Source of the DNA: Tubiluchus corallicola
Lineage: Eukaryota > Priapulida > Priapulimorpha > Priapulimorphida > Tubiluchidae
NCBI GenBank assembly: GCA_030141605.1
Contig: JAQGDQ010000120.1
Location: 498,001-522,629 of the forward strand
Direction: 5' to 3'
Length of the DNA stretch: 24,629 nt
How positions within the stretch are numbered: the stretch's first letter is position 1; the number at the start of each line of letters is the position of its first letter. Below the pieces are notes generated by a model, which was not told where the DNA came from, ran no database searches, and saw only the letters and a list, made by a program, of their open reading frames with translations. Below are positions 1 to 14,274 of the stretch, one piece after another. The translations under genes and the position numbers were made by a program.

Positions 1-1
1 G

Positions 2-3179
<3,178 letters not shown>

Positions 3180-3399
3180 CGTTGGCTGCTTGTGAATAGT
3201 GAATTATACCAGTGTTAATATAGGAGAAGTTAACACACAATACCGTCATCTGTACTCTGGAGCAGGCTTAGGATTTGGGATAATTTGTAGGTGGAATATT
3301 TTCTATGGAACTTTTAATTAGTGATGGATGTTATACCACCAGTATGTAGTCAGTTATTGATACGCATAGCCTGTGTTTATTATGGAGTACATCGGTACC

Positions 3400-3417
3400 T
3401 CGCGGATAGCTCCGCGA
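3400..3417 (+). promoter_or_regulatory. GC-rich stem-loop in the DYRK1A 3' UTR
   Basis: TCGCGGA, loop TAGC, then TCCGCGA form a perfect 7-bp stem with a 4-base loop, 220 bases after the stop codon. It is a CpG-rich island in AT-rich DNA. A protein-binding RNA element is inference. Confidence 0.45.
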
Positions 3418-6400
3418 TTGTGGAGACAAAAGAGAAATATTAATGCTTCTTTGACAGCGTAAAGACAATGGATGAAGCCAGCTTTAATAACAGTATGGAT
3501 TGCAGTGAAGGCCACTTGTTTCTTGCTCAGGACCATAAGTTTCTATATAATATTGTTAATAATAGTCCATGGCAATGTTTGCTGGTTTTTCTTTCAACAT
3601 TCTTATACAGAAACCTGCTTGGTATTCTGTGACCATGCTTTACATTCGCAGAAGTCGGGTCCATCCTTCGTATACCTCATCCAAAGAAAGCTGTATTAGT
3701 AGCGTGAAAGTAACTATTAATCCATGAGCAATTGCTAAAGTCTTTGGCCTGCTGCTGGAGTTATACATCCATTGTTTATGACTACAGTGTTTTAAGTGGT
3801 TCATATGTGACCAACTACAAAAATGCTATGGCTAAGAGTCGCAAATGCTGCACATCTCGGCATTGGCCTAAGAAGCATTTTCTTGTGTTTACCGAGTAAC
3901 TTTGTACAGTATAAATACCTGCTTGTTTGCTTGTGCTTGTTATATAGGAAATGAAAGATACTGTTATTCTGTAGTTTCTCTTACTAGTTTCCCTATCCAA
4001 GTGTACCTAGCTCAGGATGCTTTTCTGAGCTTTTAAATCAATTTCACCAATCAGTAAGACCTAAAAAGGTTCTTTAGTTCTGGTAACCCATTTCCATATA
4101 TATTATTATGGCAATTCGCTTTTCAGTTTATCAATATACTCGTTATTTAGTTTCCTAGTAATAATTACTGCTGAACTCCTTTGCCTTTGAACTCTTAATA
4201 TTTCTTAAATTTATTTCTGTTGTAGAAGTTGTCATCTTGCACTCAAGATGACTTCTTTGGATTCATATTTAATGCTTGGCCCTAAGTGAATCAATTGGCA
4301 TGTTTACAGAATCTTTGTCCCTTAGTAGTCTATTGTTATACAGGCATTGTTATACTAGAATTGGCAATAGTACGTAACCTGCAAAGACAGCAGACTTGTA
4401 TGCAATATTTTTTCCTTTCACCACTAATGGTTTTTTTTATTTTCAGAATAAATTAAAACTTCATAGGCATTTTCTTTCTGCTTCATAAGTGAAGTACTAG
4501 TTTTGGTACATATTCTTAGTAGAGTCTTTTATTCTTGTAGAAAATTTTAGTTTTTTATGTCATTTTGATGAGTTTTATAAAGAATGCACTCAATTACATT
4601 GCAATAAAATACTGTCTAATGTTCATTAAGATGCTGTGCTTTTCCTGACACTAGTTTTTTACATGTCACCAGAACTAAAAAACGTTTCTAGATTTAAGTA
4701 CAGTATGAATGAAACTATGAATGCAAGCTGCATATCTCTGTGACTTCGTTTTTGTTTGTAAAAAATATGATGATGCGCCATAACATAATCACAAACCAGA
4801 TAATACCGTGTTCATTGAAACTTGGTATAGACTCATTAGTCATTACCCTATTAGAGACAGTTTCAGTTGATGCTAAGTTTTGCATACATTGTCAATGTTT
4901 CACACGTGGATCTTGTTTTTCAGCGGATTTTGGTTTTTATGGACAGAATTGAGCTTAGTTTGTGTCTTTTCTATCTAAAATGTTTCCAATTTGTTTTCCT
5001 GGTAGTACATTAAACTTAGTTAAAACCTTTGCATCTCATTAACTGCACATTACTTTGAATGTGAATGTTTAAAATTAGTTTCTTTGGTGTTTCAGTCATA
5101 CTGTATTATGGCTGTGCTCTACTTGTTGTGTGTGTATTTGTTTTCACCACCTACACAGTTTTCTGAACCTCCTAATGTGCTTAATTCTGTTATAATAGGA
5201 GTTACAGCTTGGCAAACAGGTTTTTTCCTATGAATTTAGCTATCTTTGTGCCCGTTCAAAATTAGTTCTGTCTTCTTCATTTGGTTAGCAGCAGTAGTGC
5301 ATCCTGCATTGACAAACAAGACTTGATGTGTAAATTCTATTTGTTGCAAAGCAATAATTCCTGGTGTCGGCAAAATCACACTTATACATGGTGCATTGAG
5401 ACTGCTGTTATTCCTCATAACGCAGTAGTTATTTGCCTTTGGGGTGTTTTGTGTATAGGTGGTAATCTAATGTGCAAGCAAGCATTGTTTGGGGTGGTTT
5501 TGGAGAACTGGGTTTTCTATAATGCAAATTAAAACAAGCCGTCTATAAGTGAAAGAGTTATTCCACTACACTCTGCAGACTTTCTCTCGAGTTTCGTGCG
5601 ACAACTATATGTGTGTCAGTTTTAGAGCAATGTTATTGTCGTTTAATGGTGCACATTTAATACCATGCTTATGTACATAAATAATTCAGGCATGCTAAGT
5701 CACTCAGTTGATGGCGTTTTTTCATCAACTGTTTTAACCTGATAAACTTGTACTTATACAAATATACTGTAAATAAGTCTATAATAATCACTAGTGCAAC
5801 AGTTATTAAGTTCTTGGTGGTTTTTAAAATGAGCATGTTTCTTAGTGATTTTTAGATACTGTAACATGTTTTATTTTGGCCATTTTGTCAAGCTCTTGGA
5901 CATTGCTTGATAGAAGGATGTTACTTGCTGTGAATAGATCATTTTACTCTTGAAATTTGAAGCTGGCCCTAGAGTTTGACAATCTGGAACATATTTTCTA
6001 TAGTTTTAGTTCACAAAACTGTACATAAAGTCGTTTCATCTTGTTTTTGTATCTGCCTTTTTACTATGGTTTGTTCTAGTTTTTCGTGGCTGTCACTTTT
6101 TTAGATGTAGCATTTTTAAGAAACTGAAACTGCAGGTGTTAGCATTGTGACCATAACAACTACATTTCATTAGCTACTGTCGTACACGTGTGAGTAATTG
6201 TAAATCATGGACCGGTTTTTTTATGTAAAAAGTTTTAGCCAGTCAGTTGAAGCTTGCTACCTAACAGTCTCTATTTTCTCTGGAGTAAATTCTATTATGA
6301 ACCAGTAAGACCACAAAATGGCTTGTTTAGCTTTGCTGTTCATTTTTTGGTAAAAAATAATCTTGCATTTGACGGATTTTTGGAGCCATGTTGCGTTAAC

Positions 6401-7536
6401 AACTTGGTAGTAGAAGTGTTACCTTTACGTAAGAGAATCTGCTATTAAAAAAGACACTAATTTGTCCCAAGTTGGTAACACTTTTTCTGTCAACAACCAT
6501 GCCTAATAACTGGGATAAAAAATTCTGTGGACCAGGAGTTTATAACTGTAGCAAGTAAATAGTTCATAAGTAATAGGCAATCGTGCTACATCCGGACTTA
6601 TTTGTAATTTATCTGTAGCGTGTAATACTTATCTTGGTGTTGTTCACAGATGGTGGAAGCCATATGAAGTTATTCACTATAATATGAACTGAACAATTGA
6701 GTTAATTTATTGTTGAGTTAAATGTTTTGAAATGATTTTATTTCTAATGTGACGTATTGTTAAGTGGCAGTTTCGCAGTATGACACCTGTAACTGTCAGG
6801 TTATGCAAACGATGAAAATTTTTTCAATTCATGGTTTTTGTCATCTCCCATGCAGACGTTGTATCATAATAATTACTTATGCTCTTGCATAGTTCATCTG
6901 TGTATAAGTCATCCTGCTTGTATAGTGCATGTGTAATGAAGCAGCAAAATGCAAAACACGTGTTTGCTGCTTCCTGCGTCACGCTTGTTTATCATTAAAA
7001 TGAAATGGATACTTAAGTAATAGCAGTTCGGTTGTTTGTTTTAATCTTGAAACATTGCAGTTTTGAAAATTCCTGAAAATACGTAAATGGCTCTAGTCAG
7101 TCTAACGGGATGTGTGGCGACTGTGGACATTTTCAAAAATACATAAACTATCTGGTTCAAAAAAAATCAGAAGGGTTGCAATTGGTGCAGCTGTTCCTTG
7201 TAATGTTGTGTACATCCAGTGTTAATCTCCACTGGGTAAGCATCAGCTGCATCACAACTAGAGAATATTTACCATCAGTAAAACCTCTCAAAGAAATTTA
7301 CAAGGGATTTGGTGTTTTATTATGCTCCTTATTTAGAAGAATAAAACTACATTTTTTAAATCAAGCATTTATTTTCAGTGTACAATCCCGTGACATTTTT
7401 TCTACAGCATGTCACAAACTCAAACTAATAATAGTCAACATGAATATATTTACAAGCTCAAAACTAAATTTACTGTAACACTGTACAGAGCATTTTTAAA
7501 AACATACAAGGTCACAAATGTATACTGGTAAATATA

Positions 7537-7542
7537 AATAAA
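7537..7542 (+). promoter_or_regulatory. Candidate distal poly(A) signal for DYRK1A
   Basis: AATAAA lies where the plus-strand T-rich bias ends, 24 bases before a plus-strand TTTATT that would serve the opposing gene. Confidence 0.45.
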
Positions 7543-7560
7543 ACAAACAAACTTCACCAT

Positions 7561-7566
7561 TTTATT
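7561..7566 (-). promoter_or_regulatory. Candidate distal poly(A) signal for TMEM192
   Basis: TTTATT on the plus strand reads AATAAA on the minus strand, 926 bases downstream of the TMEM192 stop. A nearer signal lies at 7755-7760. Confidence 0.4.
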
Positions 7567-8491
7567 AATATTTAAATAAAATGAATAACAAAAAACTCAG
7601 CACAACTTGTTAGCAATTTTTTATAAACTAAGATTCCACATGGGAAAAATTTATCTGTAAAACAAAAAATTCATTATTGTCAAATAGCTACAAGAATCAC
7701 TGCCTGTTACATAAACATATTATTAAAGGAAAAGACAAGACTTAGCACGTTGGATTTATTTTGCTGTTATCACTTAAACTTAGAAAAATATAACAAAGAA
7801 ATTTGCAAAAAAAACTATATAAAGCATAAAGTTATTTTATACAACAGCTGTATGGATGCAGTGGTAAGTCACCATTCACTTGAAAATTAAAACATAATTG
7901 GTGTACTTCGTGACTTTCAGCAAGAATGCACTGCTTAAACTAATTCAAACTTTTGCAGCTTACCTAAGGTTATATTTGTAAGGGAAATTGAGAGTTAGCT
8001 GATGAATGACATCACTGATAGAAGAGTGGGCATTCAAAATGAGGGCATCCGAGAGTGAAGTGATTTTACTAATAACACAACGTGCTTTATTTATCAAAAC
8101 CTTCCAGCATTTTGAGTGAACACTGAAATAAGCCTAGCTTCCCAGAAAGCTTGACCCTTTAACATAACATGACCAAGGCTTACTAGACAGTAGTAATGCA
8201 TTCAACTAAATTATTGGGCATTTATGCAGTTATAATTAATTTAACATAAATTTGCCAACAAAATTACTTAATTTTCAGTAAACAGGCTCAGTAATGATAA
8301 TGCAACATACTGTAATGGCTGCATTACATTGCACACGAGACACATTGCACATCATCTTTTTATTGGTCCCGTACAGTAATTATTAAATTACTTGGCCATA
8401 CCTATTAGTCAAACGTGAAGATGTAAAAGAGGTAGCAAGAAAATCAATGAATTATGCAAGTTATAGCATGATACACACGTGAACATGGTCA
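7567..8491 (-). other. Probable TMEM192 3' UTR
   Basis: The minus strand is T-rich here and no coding exon is supported. It lies between the TMEM192 stop and its candidate poly(A) signals. Confidence 0.5.
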
Positions 8492-8624
8492 TTAACTTGT
8501 CGTTTCATTGCGAAGTTGCTCCGTGAGGACAAGTATTCGTTTGCTCAAAGTGGTGTTATGCTGCTGGAGGTATCGGATCATATCTGCTTGTTTCTCTAGC
8601 ACATCATCAAGCTGATTTTCGTCT
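8492..8624 (-). CDS. TMEM192: TMEM192 exon 6 (C-terminal coiled-coil-like tail)
   Basis: After a split Arg codon it encodes [12 protein letters not shown] onward to LRNETTS and stops with TAA at 8494-8492. The acceptor is TTTGGTAG. The heptad-like spacing of Leu/Ile suggests a coiled coil. Confidence 0.9.
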
Positions 8625-11600
8625 CTACCAAAGACAAGCAAAACCGCCAAGTTTAATGGTGATCATGCTATGCAGCAAAAGGAGAAACCATAACCCTTAT
8701 AGACTTTCAGAATTTCAAGAAACATTTTTGAAGCACTAGGAAAAGTAAAGAATTGTTGAATAACTATTAAAAAATAACAAGGCAGCCAGCACAAAGATAA
8801 CTGTTTGGTATTAATAAGGAAAACTACTGCCCATCCCCAAGCTCCATGATTTAACCATCACTACCCGATCTAGAGGACTGGCTAGCAACGTTGGATGCGG
8901 GCTTCACAGTACAGCTAAACTTGTAACAAAACTGCATTTCTATATTACTGTGGTGCATTGAAATGTGCAGCAAGTGTCACAACTAGATGATTATCAACAA
9001 GTTCTTTTGCAGAAGTGATGTTGACAAAGGGATCCGAAAAAACAGGCTCTGCTTTAAGGCACATTTCTTTGTGATGTTGACTGTAGATGCAATGTGTAAC
9101 AAATGCAGTTAATAAAACCCTTGGAAAATAACATTGGAAAAGAAAACTCGCAGTTGCAAATGTCTCGAGACTGATCACACTGCAACTTAACGACATTGTT
9201 GGAATACTTCCTTATTCCCAAAGGTTATGTTCACGGCTTTTTCAGAAACGAAATTTTGCAAAATAAAAGCTACTTGAACTAGCTGAAAGCCAAAGAATGT
9301 CCGTCATATTTCATGAAACTATATGCCATTTAAAAAATAGAATGTGAAGATGATGGGAACTATAAAATTTGGCATTATGTCTCAATATTCTAAACTATTC
9401 AGGAAGTACATGACGACAACACAAAGGTTGAAAAATGCCAACATTTATTTCATTGATAAATGTTAACATGTCAGCTAAATTTTGTCTTCAAAAAAAGATA
9501 CCCTTCTAAAGTGCATGTTTCTGTTACCTACTGTGTTGGTTGACTTTACATAGTGCCAAAAACTATCACGTTACTATGGAACTTCAGAGAAAAAATCAAC
9601 TAGTTGTAAAACTAGCAAGATAATACACAAGAATACATGGTTTTATTTCTGTATTATACATGCAAGGGTAAATAAGTAAGCAAGCAATTCACTGTCATTA
9701 TATTATAATACATGTAATGTAATTTTGGTAGGTTTACGTAAAACAAAACAAAAATTGATAAATAAATTTAATCAGTTACTGCATAAGTTCTATACTGAAA
9801 TTTAAATGTGATGGAGTCAAAAGTGCAACGAAATAGAAAGTCCTTGTGGTTTTAGTGCTAAGTGAATGGTATCTACAGCCAAAGGGGAGCATTTCAAAAA
9901 ACTATAAATAGATAAAACCCAGAATATAAATTGTGTGAATAAACATTATTTGGTAAAACTGTATTTTTTAATAATAACTCTGAATAAAAAGTAATCAGTT
10001 ACCATAGAACTAATTGTTCGTATTAATTTACTGGTTAGAATAGACACTTTAATTACCAACCTGATTCCAACTTCAGACGTGTTGAACTGCGAACGCATAA
10101 AATGAGACATGAGTTCTTCTTGTTGAACATCAGGACTGGCACGAGCTCGGTTAAACCTTATTGTTCTCACTGGAAAACATTGATGAGCAAATTCATACAC
10201 ACCATAACCATGCTAAAACCATTACTACTACTATGATTATGACATAATCATCTTCTCAAAAAAAAAGAGCAAGACAACTTTTATCAGTTATTCCTTGTTG
10301 TGCTCAATGGTAATCCTCAGAAAATTACTGCTTTGAGAACAGCAAACAAAAGGCATCAGCCTAACATGGGCAAATAAATACTCGGCTCAGCACTTGTTGT
10401 ACTGATACACCTACTTTTACACAAAACACTAACACTAACTACTGCTAAAAACCAAATCTTGCTAATATAAATAACAGAGAAGACCAATAGTAACTAACAT
10501 CAGTTTAAATACCTGCAGTTGACTATTTTCGGTCACTACTATAATCTTTTTTGCTGTTAGAAAGATTTCTAGTTAATTGTACTGAGTTTTCGAACAGATT
10601 TAATGTGAATTCATGGCATTAAGCGACAGGCTTTGCTAATTTTTTGTTCTCTCATGAGGGATCTTTGATAGGCTAGTTGCCAAACAGTCAATTCATCGCT
10701 TTCACAGTAACTGAATGCTACGCTTCATAAATTTTTGCGGAAAATTTATGGTAATTATAGTTTGATTGACATAATTAGAGGCTGGCGATACCATGGTAAA
10801 GGTGTGAACTCTGGGAGTAATAAAGCAATATCAATTTATTATATCTCACATTGTTATAGTTGTATAATTACTATGGCAGTTGATGCATTCCAGTAATACT
10901 TCAACATGCGCACAGAAATAGTTATGAATGAAGAGTGTATGTCAAATCACTGATTTTAGAAATGATGTCAAGTTCACTCAAGTCTATGCTGCACTTCTGC
11001 CTTGCTAGCTCCTTCTAACTGCCTGCCAACACATTTTAAAACACTCTGTCTTGTACAATTAGCTGCCTAAATAAGAATGGCATCTATTCCCTGTCTTATC
11101 ATATAAAGAAGAGCGCATGCGTCTGTATATTTACATTAAAAAATCATCCGTTTTCTTTTCCTAGCTGCCCTTACTTTTGAGGGTCACCTACTGTTGGACA
11201 GAACCAAGGTGGAGCTTCTAAGAGGTAATTCATGAGTCGCAAAATACATCACATATTGAAAGTATTACACCTTCTTTACGCATTCATTCAATGTTCATAA
11301 TATTTATCAATGGTTTGTTTTGTTGCAATGTAACTTGTACTCTTGCAATGTAAGATTATAAACATATTTGTTTTGCCGTGAAGTCTGACTCATTCTCGTT
11401 TCTCATGTATTGTCTGCAGCTATTTCTTACATTTTAACAGTTCTTACCTAGACTTATAAACTGTTTACTAGAGCAAATAATTCCGAAGCACATCAAAAAT
11501 TGATGTAATTCAGCATAGATAATTCTTCCATGCGACCAACTACTCCTATAGAAATTCGATATTAGTTTATGAAGTCCACAAACAGCAACTTATGTAAAAG

Positions 11601-14274
11601 GTTCTTGTGGACATAACTGCAGAAGAGTAACTAAACAAGCAATGAAATGACACATACAAGAAATAAGAAAACAGTGCAGACAGAATAAGAAGTCAAAATA
11701 ATGTTAACACCAAACTAAATCTAAGTTACATGACACATCCAACGAAACACTTGCTGCCACTAATACTCACATACGTACCAAGATAAACTGAAAGGCACGG
11801 TAGAACCACGAGGAACTCCAGGGTAAAAGCTATTTGTATATAATTGACTGGTTTCAAAGTGGAGCTTCCACAGAGTTGTTCACTTGTGCAGTTATCAGCC
11901 AGTAGCGTTGAAAGTGCTAAGAGCAGTGCATTACCTATAATTTAGAAAAAAATTTCAATTTGTTCAGCAAAAAATTATCTGAAATGTGCATTCAAATTTT
12001 TCATGTTAGTTAATTATTTCATATTGCATAAATTCTTATGAATAAAAATTTTAAGCTAAATGCACATAGTATGTCAACAAATTAATCTGGTTTCACAACT
12101 TAGCAAAAAAAGAAGCTTATATATCCAAATTAAAAACAAAACCCAATCCAAGATATACTGTAACACCCAAACTTTATATATTTATCAACTCCCTTAATGA
12201 AGGTAGGTGTTTGATTCTAATTTCCAATAATATTTAAACTTGAAATATGAAATCATTATTTAGGAATTGAACTGTCATTGTGACAAGACTCATACATTCA
12301 CATTAGAACCAACTTAATCTAAGACATATAAAAGCACTCAAATTTTACATATTTACCAATTCCCTAAATTAAATGTAAGCCTTCTAAAGTTCGATTCTAA
12401 TTACTAATAATACATAATGTTGTGATACGCAATCATTAGTTTGGAATTAACATGTGATTTTTATGACATATTGTACTTAGCACTCTTTGCAATATTTAGC
12501 ACTGCAGCAAAAAAATGGGTATAGCGCATTCAGACTAGAGATTTTCTTCACCACGTTAGCTCGCAAAGTAACTTGCAAGTGCATTCATTTAGTGTCAGAG
12601 TTCGCAACTGCTTGTTAGCAGTAATCTACAAAGCCGTTCACACTTTGAAGTTTGCTGTCAGAGAGAAAACCTGCTAGTCTGAAAGTGCCACAACTCTGTT
12701 AAATATTAAATTCTTCTGAACAAACCTGCAGAAATCAGCAACAATGGAGATCTTCTGATTGTCTTGGTACATCTATAAAACTCTAAGTAACCATTGTTTC
12801 TGAGTTCTTGGTGTCTTCGTTGACAGTACGCATCAACAATGAGAAATACTAGCCAAACAATAGCATGTAGGTACAAAAGTAACGAGTACGTAGATAATGT
12901 TCCAGATATATGTTCATCAAAATACGGTAGTAAAAATGCCACACTTTCTAAAGCAACCTAGAAAAAAATTTGGAAACAACATTATTATCTGCACGAACAA
13001 TATTACTAGCTTCTCACACCATTAGATTCAGTTAGAACATATTTTATTCCAAATTCTCCCTTTCTCCTCGCCTTCATCAATTTCAATTATGAGTGCTATC
13101 CCCTCATTCACTGGTTCTTCTATACTAAAATATTTCAAAACGATATAAGAGCACAATTGAGTTCGCTAGTTGCTCTACTGGGCCACAAATGGTTTTGTCA
13201 AAACAACCTCGGTTAACAGGATTTTCAAGGTCAGCTAAGTTTCTGATAGGAAGTACTGCAATCAAGATTTCAGATGTCAGTCATAAATTTTTAATTAGAT
13301 TAAGTTAAAACTTACTTAGCTCCTGAACAGATATTACGTTCTTGCAATATAGTAAAAACAAATTTAATATTCTTCACTTACTAAAATTGGAACTATGTAT
13401 ACTAACGGCTTCCCCAATAAAAGTGCATAGACCATAGACCAATAAAATGTCTGAATGTTTGATGCCTTTATGCATGTGGGGTGTAACTTCCATCTCTGGA
13501 CAATTGGATGGGACTTATTAATTGTTAATAATAGCATTTCCTGTACTTTTACTTGTGTGGGTAGTGGTGCAATGACGTCTCCTTTTGTTTTATTTGCTCA
13601 TGTTACAATAAAGAATGCTACATTCGTTCTTAGGCTAAGAATACTAAATCAAAAATTTCTACGCATTTAACAAATTAATTCAAAGAAAATAAGCACTTGA
13701 ACATCCTAAGTGAACCTGCAGACTGTAAATATCATATAAACAATTACATACGGCTAATAATATGCACATTGCAATAGCCCATGATGTACGAATTGGCTGA
13801 AATTTTGGTCCTTCGTTGAGAGCTAATTGTGGGTTTACTAGCCCAGTTGCATCATCATCATCACTGTTGATTGAGCCATCTATTCCAATTTGAAACCCTT
13901 GCTATAACAAAAAAATATATTATTAAGATATGCAGCTCAAACATTAATATGTCAATTATTTTGTCTTTAATAACACTGAAATAGCTGTATGAAGACACCA
14001 CAAGTTGCAAAATTTCACAGTAGACGAATAGTACTCTTGAAGGACATTACTGTATAAACAGTCGTTATTCTTTTGTAGTTCTGAAAGATCAGAAAAGCCA
14101 CAATTTGCCCAGTTTTTGTCTTCGAGCTGCAATGACAGCCCAGACTCAAAGCATCTGCCAATAGTCCCATGCAAGTATCAAACAAAGATTATAGTACGTA
14201 ATCTTAAAAAGTTATTCCATAGATTAAACCTGTGCTACAGTATCTGGTGGCACACATTGTGAGTCAGAAGTCAT
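8492..14274 (-). CDS. TMEM192: TMEM192, lysosomal four-helix membrane protein (six exons, complete)
   Basis: Exons in transcript order are 14230-14274, 13752-13901, 12726-12957, 11779-11934, 10061-10169 and 8492-8624. All five junctions have GT-AG ends and consistent phases (0, 0, 1, 1, 2), giving 825 nt and 274 residues; human TMEM192 is about 271. Hydrophobic helices lie near residues 56-78, 88-106, 136-160 and 174-195, followed by a basic cytosolic segment ([14 protein letters not shown]) and a C-terminal amphipathic helix with [15 protein letters not shown] and LSKRILVLT. These match human TMEM192 features recalled from memory: YRSTRHLKR, KIRRFNKAKPEPD, LEEIVEKQ and LLSKRLLALT. The family protein sits in late endosome and lysosome membranes as a dimer; its biochemical function is poorly defined. 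The start chosen is the inner ATG; an in-frame ATG eight codons upstream (14296-14298) is also possible. I recall a dimerising Cys near the human C-terminus; none occurs in the last exon here. Confidence 0.9.
8625..10060 (-). other. TMEM192 intron 5, nothing else seen
   Basis: About 1.4 kb, donor GTTGGT. An 83-codon open frame at 8945-9196 on the minus strand lacks recognisable domains and usable flanking phases. Confidence 0.8.
10061..10169 (-). CDS. TMEM192: TMEM192 exon 5 (juxtamembrane cytosolic segment)
   Basis: Acceptor TGTTTTCCAG; it reads [19 protein letters not shown] onward to SEVGI and ends with two bases of an Arg codon. It corresponds to the human segment after helix 4. Upstream hydrophobic codons reaching 10200 are intronic. 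Confidence 0.9.
10170..11778 (-). other. TMEM192 intron 4 with a 10-bp-stem hairpin
   Basis: A 1.6-kb intron. It holds a hairpin at 10726-10750: CATAAATTTT, loop TGCGG, AAAATTTATG. No coding exon is supported. Confidence 0.8.
11779..11934 (-). CDS. TMEM192: TMEM192 exon 4 (end of helix 3, luminal loop, helix 4)
   Basis: It reads [15 protein letters not shown], a loop [12 protein letters not shown], then helix 4 ([18 protein letters not shown]). It splits a Gly codon upstream and a Val codon downstream. Donor is GTACGT. The two luminal-side Cys could pair, which is inference. Confidence 0.9.
11935..12725 (-). other. TMEM192 intron 3 carrying a diverged tandem duplication
   Basis: Donor GTTTGT, acceptor ATTATAG. 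Two related copies of a 160 to 175-bp unit lie at about 12142-12300 and 12307-12480. Confidence 0.75.
12142..12480. repeat. Diverged tandem duplication, period about 171-180 bp
   Basis: Shared blocks in order include ATATTTATCAACTCCCT versus ATATTTACCAATTCCCT, GATTCTAATT in both, and AATCATTATTTAGGAATT versus AATCATTAGTTTGGAATT. Spacing drifts from 171 to 180 bases through small indels. Confidence 0.6.
12726..12957 (-). CDS. TMEM192: TMEM192 exon 3 (end of helix 1, helix 2, cytosolic loop, start of helix 3)
   Basis: Seventy-seven codons plus one base, starting in phase 0 after TTTTTCTAG with [13 protein letters not shown]. Helix 2 is [16 protein letters not shown]; the loop has [19 protein letters not shown], the equivalent of the human HHSKIRNRGYNLIYRSTR. 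A GTG inside the exon is not a start. Confidence 0.9.
12958..13751 (-). other. TMEM192 intron 2, nothing else seen
   Basis: About 0.8 kb, donor GTATGT. A plus-strand open frame of 71 codons at 13455-13670 shows no recognisable domain. Confidence 0.8.
13752..13901 (-). CDS. TMEM192: TMEM192 exon 2 (N-terminal cytosolic segment, start of helix 1)
   Basis: Fifty codons in phase 0 at both ends: [17 protein letters not shown], then [17 protein letters not shown] and the start of helix 1 ([11 protein letters not shown]). The run of four Asp comes from a GAT repeat. Acceptor is TTGTTATAG. Confidence 0.88.
14230..14274 (-). CDS. TMEM192: TMEM192 exon 1 (start)
   Basis: Fifteen codons from ATG at 14274, [15 protein letters not shown], ending at donor GTTTAA in phase 0. 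An in-frame ATG at 14298 with a better CC before it would add MNTHPWLT. Human length favours the inner start only slightly. Confidence 0.7.

Larger units (their letters stand above)
3180..7542 (+). other. Probable long DYRK1A 3' UTR
   Basis: No supported gene lies here. The plus strand is markedly T- and G-rich with runs of T and TGTA words, as in animal 3' UTRs, and this bias continues until about 7.5 kb, where it reverses. AATAAA signals occur at 4447-4452, 4603-4608, 7340-7345 and 7537-7542, so shorter isoforms are possible. Open frames of 60 to 122 codons, such as the one at 7110-7478, have no recognisable domains and are taken as chance. A GC-rich hairpin sits at 3400-3417. Confidence 0.55.

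Noticed and set aside
7110-7478. 122-codon open frame on the plus strand
   Set aside because: No domain, no membrane or signal pattern and no splice context; it lies in the probable DYRK1A 3' UTR, next to poly(A) signals.
9946-10200. 84-residue stand-alone minus-strand gene
   Set aside because: Only 10061-10169 is coding, as TMEM192 exon 5; the rest is intron on both sides.
12706-12942. Treating the minus-strand frame as a stand-alone 78-residue gene
   Set aside because: It is TMEM192 exon 3 plus a few intronic codons; the apparent start is an internal GTG Val.
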